This document shows, piece after piece, positions 56,131-64,000 of a stretch of DNA of 64,000 nt. The position numbers were made by a program, and so were the translations under genes. The DNA is taken from contig SKCR01021091.1 of NCBI GenBank assembly GCA_019454045.1, positions 1 to 64,000 on the forward strand, read 5' to 3'. The stretch comes from Zanthoxylum bungeanum. Taxonomy: Eukaryota > Streptophyta > Magnoliopsida > Sapindales > Rutaceae. The notes beneath the pieces are model-generated. The model did no database searches. It worked only from the letters and a program-made list of their open reading frames with translations, and was not told the origin of the DNA. Each line of letters begins with the position of its first letter. Positions within the stretch are counted from its first letter, which is position 1.

Positions 56131-57568
56131 CAGACACCACAGCCTAAAAGTTACAGTGCTCCCTAGTACTGCACATCGACCATTCCTAGAAACTCTTTAG
56201 AGGAAACTGTGCATGCATTTATAGAAGCCCAGAGTAAAACCAATCAAAGGTTTGAGTCATTGATAGCTCAGGTAGTTAAAGACAATAAGGAGATTAAGAG
56301 TCAAGTCTCTAAGTTGACTAATGTCCTGAGTGTGCAGGAATAAGGAAAATTCCTATCTCAGGCTCAACCAAATCCACAATGGCAACATATGGAACCGGCT
56401 GATCATGAAGACGCCAATGTAAAATGTGTTAATGTCATAATCACTAGGAGTGGTAAAGAGATAGGTGTGCAGAACACTTCTAACATTATAGGAGCCACTA
56501 AGGATAAGTGCAAATACCCCCCAGGAAGATCGAGTAACACATTTCCCAATTAGAGTACCTTTCTCTCAAGCTCTTAGGCCTACTGCGAGAGCTCCAGACC
56601 CAAATGGTGGGATCCTAGAACATTTAAAGCAGGTAAAAATTAACCTTCCTATGTTACATGTGATCAAACAAGTTCCTACATATGCGAAAGTTTTGAAGGA
56701 TTTATGCACCATAAAAAGAAAGCATCATATGAAAAAGACTGCATTCTTGACAGAGCAAGCAAGTGTAGTAATTGAGCAGAGGACTCCAACAAAATACAAA
56801 GATCCAGGATGTCCCACCATTACCTGTCACGTTGGCATATATGAGTTTGGTCAAGCGTTATTAGATTTAGGTGCTAGAGTTAATCTCATGCCATACTCTA
56901 TCTATAAGCAGCTAGGGCTTGGAGAGATCAAACCTACATCTATGGTTTTACAGTTAGTTGATCGCTCTATCAGGACACCGCAGAGAGTAGTTTAGTATCT
57001 TTTAGTTCAAATTGATAAATTCTATAACCTTGTTGATTGCCTGATTTTTTATACTCAATCTGTGGTTAACACTGAGTCAAAAATTCCACTTATCTTAGGT
57101 AGACCTTTTCTTGCTACAACTAATGCCCGTATCAATTGCAGGAACGGTCTCATAAAGTTATCATTTGGGAATATGACACTAGAGGTGAATATCTTTCTTA
57201 CTGAGAAACAACATTGAGATGATGATGAGTGTCATTACATATACCTGTTGGACATAGTCTTACCGGAAACAACATTTGCACAACATGAATCTAACCCTCC
57301 TGAACTGGAACTGATCCCAAAGAAGTGTAAAAAAAGGAAAAGAATGGTTAGTACTCACTTGAAGATGATCTTTGGGAAATTAAAAAGAAAGTTGAGCCAA
57401 ATTTTCCTTATAGGCAGCCAAAAATTTCAACAATCATTAGACCATGGGGGCTCGGTGGATAGAATGCCACAACCAGCCATAAATTTTTTTTCATGCCTTA
57501 ATAACCAGGGTCTATCGAAGAAGAAATCACATGAGATTACTTGGTCCGCTACATGGAAGCCACCATGA
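56131..57568 (+). pseudogene. Athila-type gag end and protease
   Basis: 56651-56995 reads LLDLGARVNLMPYSIYKQLG, where the retropepsin D-(S/T)-G is D-L-G-A, then LVDRSIRTPQRVV and a stop. IPLILGRPFLATTNARINC follows near 57090 in the same style. 57248-57568 is the linker, ending in SHEITWSATWKPP. RT and beyond are missing. The protease would mature gag; the Asp of the site is kept. Confidence 0.85.
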
Positions 57569-58910
57569 TAACTTAGGTGGTTACGTCTGGCTAAAGACGT
57601 TAAACTTAGCGCTAGCAGGGAGGCAACCCTTGCATCTGCATTTATTTTATTTATTTTCTTTTCTTTTCTTTTCTTTACTTTAATTTTATTTTATTGTATG
57701 CTATTTGCATGTTTATTGTTTACATGAGTATTTTTACAGGTTTTAGCGCAACCCACGCAGCTCACACAACCAAAGTCTTACCAACATGAACCTGATCAAC
57801 TCTGTGCCTGGTAGTGTTATTCCTTAATCCTGTTTCTTTATATTTATCTTACATTTAGGACAATGTAAATTTTAAGTGTGGGGAGTATGCACGCTCATGA
57901 TAATACCTGTTATAAAAAAATTATTTATTTTTAGTCCGTAATAGTAAAACATAAGTCCATGATGATATTGTTTGTTTTAGGGTAAAATCTTAGAAACGAA
58001 AAGTTCTTTAATGAACTTTTATCTGATACATTGATTAGTTGATCTAGTTTAGACTCGTAAGCACTTAACTATAGATTTTTCACAGTAATAACCTAAGTAG
58101 TTAGCAAAGTGACTAGTTGAAGAAATTGCATGTCGATGAATGACTGTTTGCTTAGATGTATTTCTTGATTTGCTAGTGTTATGATGTATGGTATGGTTAA
58201 AAATTAAAAAAAAGAAAGTCTCGAAAGAAAGAGATTAAAACACATATAACCGATAAGCGTGAAGCTACCTATGGGCGAGTGTTAGGACTACCATGAGGAG
58301 AAATTCTACCTTAAAGGGTAGGTGTGTTGAAAAAAGGAAGAAAATAAAAAATTCAAAAAAAAAACGAACAATAAAAGAAAAAAATCATATCATAATGAGC
58401 ATAAAAAGGCAATTACAGAGCGCATTTGAGATGTCTAGGTTGATTTGACCCATCGTTTCCCAATTTTTAAACAAAATCATTGAGTTGGCTTACCTAGGAA
58501 TCAAGCTGTGAATGAACCTTTACACACACACACTGTGAGTCTGGCTTAGATGATTTATTCAAGGACTTGGATTCGAGTTACATTGAGTACTTTGAAAGTT
58601 CTCTGATTTCATTACTATGCATTCCTTATGGACAATAATATGTGTAACTATTGGGATTAATTCATTTTATTTTCTATGATTGCATATGTTTTGAATGACG
58701 TTTGTGAGTGTCGTCACTGTAAGCCCTCACGAGACTATAACTCGTCCACTAAGGACACCTAGGGGTTTAAAGGCTTGTTGCATACGCTAAATGCAATCGT
58801 GATCCCTACGAAAGTGGCTTAGATAACATTTATTTTTAATTTAGTTTAGTTTTTATTTTTATTTTTGCGCTTAAATTGCTAGGGACTAGCAATAAGCTGG
58901 TTGAGGGTTG
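57569..58910 (+). other. 3' noncoding region of the Athila-type element
   Basis: Contains GGGAGGCAACCC at about 57620, a CTTTTCTTTTCTTTT tract, AAGTGTGGGGAGTATGC near 57875, A-rich blocks at 58200-58390, and the TAAGCCCTCACGAG...CGCTAAATGCAA block shared with 22890-23020. GGTTGAGGGTTG (58899-58910) serves as polypurine tract. No frame is supported. Confidence 0.75.
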
Positions 58911-60057
58911 TGATAAGTGCATGAAAATGTACTTTGAACATCACTAATTTGGTTTGATTATCATGTGTTTAATCTTAATTATAGTTTATTTTGTGTTTTG
59001 TTATTAGGAAGTAATGGAACATGGATATTGGAACAATTGTACGTGTTTCTGAACTTTACGGACACATCAGAGGCACGCATGAAATGAGCAGAAATGCAGG
59101 AATCATTATACTGCAAGCCTAACCACCCGTCGCGACGCGCATGGCCGCGCCTCGCGACACGAAGATGTTTTTTTCAGGGTTTTGATTAGTTCGTATTTTA
59201 TGCACACAAGGGCTCCGAGACCCCTCTATAAATACCCAAGCTCGTCCATTACCTTAAAGGGGGAGAGAAATAGAGAGAAAACACACAACAAATATTAAAA
59301 ACATATTTGAGATTGAAGAATGAAGAAACTTCATATCGGACAGGATGCTGCTGCAATCTCGTCAGGCTATGTCTCTTTCATCTATGGAGAACTAATCTCC
59401 TAGGCAAAGCTATGAATGAACTCTTGTATTTAAACTATGATATTCATGTTGTTGATTTCTGAATGCTTTTTAATGTTTAATACTATTTATGATTCATTAT
59501 TCTTTATTATCGTTTGATTTCTAATCCGGAGATTGTGTTTTATCAACTTTCATATAGGAATAGTCATGCTTCTTGTATGTGTGATTGGGGAACCAAATTG
59601 TGACTGATAAAGTTGTTTTATGAGTTAATATTTTGTTGTAGTATTGTCTGTAGGTATATTGTCAACGTTAGATAGGTCATAACGATAACTTTATGTGTTG
59701 TTAATATAGAGAAAGTAATTCATTGATTACCTTAGAATTTAGTATGTTTGGAATTGAATATCTCCCGATTGTTGGTTTGGGATGTGAAACCTTCAATTTA
59801 GTAATAAAAGGAATCAATAACTGAATACAGGAAGTTGATACAAGAGGGATTCCTGACGCTTTGCTGCTTCTCTATACTGATAATTTCTAAATACTTTTCA
59901 TAATATTTATTTTACATCATGAATTCAATTTATCTATTTTCATTAAGTTATTGCTAACGTTTTTGTTTAAGTAAATTTATTCCTTGTAACCATCTCTCTA
60001 AGAAATCGACACCCCAACTATACTGCGATAACCGCAAGTACTTTTTGGGCGTAATCA
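58911..60057 (+). repeat. 3' LTR of the Athila-type element, 1147 bp
   Basis: Starts TGATAAGTGCATGAAAATG and ends GGGCGTAATCA. TATA box CTCTATAAATACCC at about 59222. It holds a CpG-rich CCGTCGCGACGCGC block at 59127-59160 that is eroded in the 5' copy. Confidence 0.92.
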
Positions 60058-60062
60058 TTAAG

Positions 60063-61129
60063 CAATGCAAAAACTTGAGAAAGCTAAATACAAGCAAGTA
60101 TTTGAGAAATTATCCTAAGTTAGAGAAGTGTTTAGAGAAGTTTTGTGAGGTCTCTACAACATTTCATCTTGGTGAAATCAAGATTAGATCTTGGGGTGAA
60201 GCTTGCTAGCATTGGACTCAATATTGGATCTTGGAGTAAAGCTTGCTAATCCTTGAAATTTCTCCAAACATTTCAACAAGGAGAAATAGGTTAGATCTTT
60301 GAATCAACCTTACTAAGTAAGTTTGATCTTCTCCAAAAACTATATCTTCATTAATGAGACATATAGTGTTGAATTATGTATTAAATACATAATGTTGAAA
60401 TTAGGCTAATTATTTGTGTTAGGATGCTTTGGAAGTATAAATACAATATGCTTGTAATTGGGTCAAAATATTTATGTTAGACATAAAAAAAAAATTAGAG
60501 TTTATAACTCTAGATTAAAGTTTAGAGCTATGGTTACCATTCTAGAATCACTTGACCACTTTTAGGTGACCTAGAATTGTTCACAAGATATTTCTTATTG
60601 GGATTCTAATTTGGTTTGTATTTTAGATTCAAAATTTACGCAATTGTGCATTTAAAATAAATTTATATTTTGGTAAAAAATATTAGATATTTCGAAAAAA
60701 TTGAATTTTATTTTAGAACATGTGTTGATGTTGGTTTTGATGTTAAAAATTAATTTTGGATGTTTTTGAAGTGTTTAGGGAGAATTAGAAGCAATTAGGG
60801 TAATAGACCCTAATTCCTTCAGCTCTCTTCCAGAGAGCTGAAAGAAATGAAAGAAACAAACAAAAAAATGAAGAAAATTGGGCGCTACAGTGCCCGCGCG
60901 CACCGTATCACGCGGGTTAAGCGCTACGCACACTCGAATTTGTTTTTCTTCGTTCTTGAGCTTCCAGACTCCGATTCAATCTCGATTTTTCCTATAGACT
61001 CGTAATTAAATATAGTATTTTATTAAATTATTTAAAATTTCACACCATAATTGATATTCATTGGGTTAGACCTATTTCTGTTGTGCGGGGCACCGATCTA
61101 ACCCTAGGGGTTCCATATCTGTCCCAACA
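60063..61129 (+). repeat. Copia D 5' LTR, second part (R-U5)
   Basis: Continues the LTR after the Athila-type insertion and ends CTGTCCCAACA, followed by the primer-binding site. It contains two copies of a GATCTTGG(G/A)GT(G/A)AAGCTTGCTA motif (60189 and 60229) and a GC-rich stretch near 60890-60930. Total LTR length without the insertion is about 1870 bp. Confidence 0.75.
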
Positions 61130-61132
61130 GAA

Positions 61133-61146
61133 TGGTATCAAAAGTA
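61133..61146 (+). other. Primer-binding site of copia D
   Basis: TGGTATCAAAAGTA, three bases after the LTR; the first eight bases match the initiator-Met tRNA complement. Confidence 0.8.
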
Positions 61147-61911
61147 AGACTTAACCACACAACACATGTTGCATGTTAGACATGTAATTGAATCTAGACC
61201 TCGGTATTTTAATTTAATCATGCATAAGACATATTGGATATGTAAAGAGTATTTAAATTAAAATTTTGACCTAATTAAATTAGTGACTTGATTGTCATAA
61301 ATCTCCCATGATTATGTGATTACTTTATTTTAAGTAATCATATTAGTAATATTGGAGCATTATTAGAAGGTTCGTCTTGTCAATACAGAGATGAATGAGT
61401 TCTTACTACTTATATCCAATATCATCATTAATATGAGAGTATAAGTGCTCGAAACTTAGATCGCTCCACTAAAATATTAGATGTAGAGTGATGGGTTAAC
61501 GTAGTCACCCAATATCGTCATTAGTGTGAGGGTGTACATACGAAGCTCATTAGTGTACATTGACAAGTATACACCCAGAACACGTCTTAATCCAATATCG
61601 TTATTAATGTGAGGATAAGAAACAATTTAGGATCAAACTATGAGTCACATGATGTGATTGACCTTGGAGGTCTACCTAATGAGTTTATAAAGGCCAATAT
61701 CGTCATTAGTGTGAGGCTGAAGTAAATATCATGGGATCCACTTCCCGCTATGAAATTTTGATAATCAAATTTCTATTTTTCTGTTAAGGGAGATTGCGAA
61801 ATTACGTAAAGTAGTGGGATGGCACTAATAGATTTAAAGTTCCATAATAAATTAGTGTTATTATTTTGAAATGAAAATTATTCTGCTTCTATTTAAAATA
61901 TTGTCTTGTAA
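61147..61911 (+). repeat. Copia D leader with four repeated motifs
   Basis: CCAATATCGTCATTAGTGTG-type phrases start at 61416, 61509, 61592 and 61694, spaced 93, 83 and 102 bases. Each is followed by GAG and a purine-rich tail. The rest of the leader is AT-rich. The gag ATG is at 61912. Confidence 0.7.
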
Positions 61912-62720
61912 ATGGCTGTCGATAATCCATTGATTAAACTTTTGGATACCAATAAGCTAAAAGGAGTCGATAACTAATTTCAATGGAAAATGAACATACT
62001 CATTGTGTTAGAGTTTGAAAAGTTGACTTATGTCACTGTCAATCCACTACCTGTTGAAATTGACCCTAACTCCACTCCAGAAGAGCGAGAAACTTTTAAT
62101 AGATGGAATGATGATAACCTGAAGGTGAAATCCTACGTCTTGGGATCGATGGTTCCAGATTTGCTGAGATAGTACATAGAGGTACTGGATGCTTGGAGCA
62201 TTATGCGAATACTCAAGGAGTTGTTCGAAGCAAAATCAAGAGATAGATATTTATCGGAGGTCTAAGGAATTATTATGTGCTGAACTCAATGATGGAGGAG
62301 CTGTCAGCATTCATGTTTTGAAAATGATCGACCAGATCCGATATCTGAAACTATAGGGTATTTTGATTAATGAACGGCTGGGCCATAATTTGATTATGTC
62401 TTCTTTCCCTGGATATTATGCTGGTTTTGTGTTAAACTTCCATATGCACTTGATGCAAGCCAGCTATAAGAACTTCATAACATGTTCCGTATGGCGGAGC
62501 AAGATATGAGAAAAGACAACTTCACTTTGTACCTCCATGGTGGAGCTGGCTCTTTGAATACTTACAGGAAGTCAAAGAAAATAAAGATGAGAAAAAAAGA
62601 TTGCAAAGAAGAACTCCAAGAACTGCAAAGGCGCAAAACCCTAAATAACTCGTGATTAATGTCTACATTGCAAGAAGTCTGGACACTGGAAGAAGGACTG
62701 TCCAGAGCTGAAAGGAAAAA
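61912..62720 (+). pseudogene. Copia D gag
   Basis: The ATG at 61912 opens MAVDNPLIKLLDTNKLKG, then a TAA at about 61975 where most gags have Tyr. The text goes on (FQWKMNILIVLEFEKLTYV, 61981-62172) with another stop at 62170. The zinc knuckle CLHCKKSGHWKKDC is intact at 62660-62701. Several frameshifts lie between. Close in style to copia C. Confidence 0.82.
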
Positions 62721-63312
62721 CAATACCCTCAGGTACGCTTTCTATTTTTCCAATTATTGACATCTCGTTTGCCTTATATGCAAATAGTGGATGGGTGTTA
62801 GACACTAGCAGTCATACTCATATTTTCAACTCCCTGCAGGTAATGAGGGTAAGAAGAAGGATGAATAAAGAGGAGATCCAGCTTAGAGTTGGCAATAGTG
62901 AGACATTGGATGTTAAGGCCATAGGAACAGTTGTTCTATATCTCCCAAATAGATGTAAATTAGATTTACATGACTGTTATTATGTACCCTCACTTATCAG
63001 ATAAATAATATCACTGCCAATATTAGATCAAGAGAGATATAAATAAACATTAAGGATGAAACTTTATGTTTATATGATAAAGATAATTTACTGAAATGTG
63101 AATGTTATTTATCAAACGGTCACTATATTTTGGAAACATATAGGGATGTCTTTAATGGAAAGGAAAATACAAGTAGGAAATCTGAATTAAATAATACTGA
63201 ATTATGGTATATGAGATTGGGCCGCATTGGTGTTAGACGTCTATCCAAATTGGTAAATGATGGTTTGATTGAAAATCTTACCTTAGATCCTTATCCAATT
63301 TGTGAGTCATGT
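62721..63312 (+). pseudogene. Copia D protease and pre-integrase domain
   Basis: SGWVLDTSSHTHIFNSLQVM (62787 on) is the protease site; D-S-G is D-T-S here. VVLYLPNRCKLDLHDCYYVP closes the protease. 63130-63318 reads ELWYMRLGRIGVRRLSKL and PICESCI, the pre-integrase H/C domain, with a frame change just after. A stop lies at 63002. Confidence 0.83.
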
Positions 63313-64000
63313 ATCTAAGGAAAGATGAAAAATGCCCATTTCTTGGTGTTGGACACCGTACTGGAGATTTATTGGAACTAATACACAATGATGTGTGTGG
63401 TCCATTAAATCATGTCGCTCATGATGGTTCAACCTACTTCGTGACTTTCACAAATGATAAGTCTAGATATGGATATGTCTATTTGATGAAACATAAGTCG
63501 AAAACATTTGACAAGTTCAAAATATTATGAAACGAAGTAGAAAAACAAACCAGTAAATTCATCAAATGCCTTAGATCAGATCGAGGTAGTGAATACATGA
63601 GTGAAGAATTCAGAAATTACTTAAGGGAGAATGGAATTCTTGCCCAATATAGCCCACTAGGAACACCTCAACACAATGGTGTGTCTGAGCATAGAAATTG
63701 TACTTTATTAGATATGGTGCGAACAATGATGAGTTATACAGATCTTCTTTATTACCTTTGGGTTTACGCTTTACTTACTGCTACTCACATACTTAATAGG
63801 GTTCCATCGAAAGTTGTTTCTATGACCCCCAATCAGATATGGTTCGGTAGAAATCCAAGTCTTACGTATTTAAAGATTTGGGGTTGTCCTGCATATGTTA
63901 GAGTTGTACAACTGGATAAACTAGCACCCAGGGGATATAAATGTAGGTTCGTTGGATATCCTAATAATTCCATGGGATATCAATTCTACGATTCTGAGCA
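63313..64000 (+). pseudogene. Copia D integrase, continuing past the window
   Basis: LELIHNDVCGPLNHVAHDGS, YFVTFTNDKSRYGYVYLMKH, then after TGA at 63528 the same frame continues to the window edge: FIKCLRSDRGSEYMSEEF, TPQHNGVSEHRNCTLLDM, IWFGRNPSLTYLKIWGCPAY. The D, D and E residues are all present. Only one stop breaks 220 codons, so it is among the better preserved frames. RT and the 3' LTR lie beyond 64000. Confidence 0.88.

Larger units (their letters stand above)
54401..60057 (+). mobile_element. Athila-type element with gag-protease only, inserted in copia D LTR
   Basis: TTAAG flanks both ends (54396-54400 and 60058-60062). The 3' LTR is complete (1147 bp). The 5' LTR loses its last 260 or so bases, and the primer-binding site and gag start are missing with it. 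RT, RNase H and integrase are absent: the text goes from the protease end straight to the GGGAGGCAACCC sequence typical after Athila pol. It could only have moved with proteins from related elements, or it was deleted after insertion. Confidence 0.9.

Noticed and set aside
57654..57682. CTTTT/TTTTC tract as a regulatory element
   Set aside because: Simple-sequence tract after pol in an Athila-type element; no support for more.

Overview
This is nuclear DNA of a flowering plant, probably a eudicot with a repeat-rich genome. It is AT-rich, has no bacterial operon structure, and most of it belongs to nested plant retrotransposons: Ty1/copia, Ty3/gypsy of the Tat and Athila lineages, an L1-type LINE and SINEs. 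There are also non-autonomous Mutator-like and hAT-like elements. No rRNA, tRNA, CRISPR or bacterial feature was seen. The only convincing intact host gene is a small secreted-peptide gene (9877-10191). A broken LOG-type (cytokinin-activating phosphoribohydrolase) copy lies at 48387-49016.

Layout. 1-4036: AT-rich flank with a TA-bounded tandem duplication and a SINE. 4037-8906: decayed copia element A (+). 8907-10570: a possible MITE and the secreted-peptide gene. 10582-11556: a SINE remnant split by a solo copia LTR. 11575-12434: an 860-bp Mutator-like foldback element. 13165-22005: a Tat-lineage gypsy fragment with protease, RT, archaeal-type RNase H and integrase, then an antisense, intron-containing gene cut by an hAT element, then a 156-bp tandem repeat. 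22005-24810: 3' end and LTR of an Athila-like element. 25280-30464: copia element B (-), with 5-bp target-site duplications. 32246-46640: a LINE fragment split by copia element C (32291-44436), whose 3' LTR is itself split by a solo Athila-like LTR (41467-43605). 46937-53598: a minus-strand Athila-like element with the LOG pseudogene between pol and its 3' end. 53599-64000: the 5' part of copia element D, whose LTR is split by a gag-protease-only Athila-type element (54401-60057).

The nesting gives a relative age order: LINE, then copia C, then solo LTR on the left; Athila-like element, then copia D, then Athila-type insertion on the right. Nearly all coding regions carry stops and frameshifts. 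The best preserved are the Tat RNase H and integrase, whose catalytic residues remain, and the end of the copia D integrase.

The observations most worth checking are the antisense spliced gene of the Tat element, a nine-copy G-box array upstream of the TATA box of the solo LTR, an array of about ten consecutive three-base-loop hairpins in the copia C LTR, and the LOG-type sequence in the post-pol position of an Athila-like element. All assignments come from reading the sequence and remembered family motifs; no database search was run.
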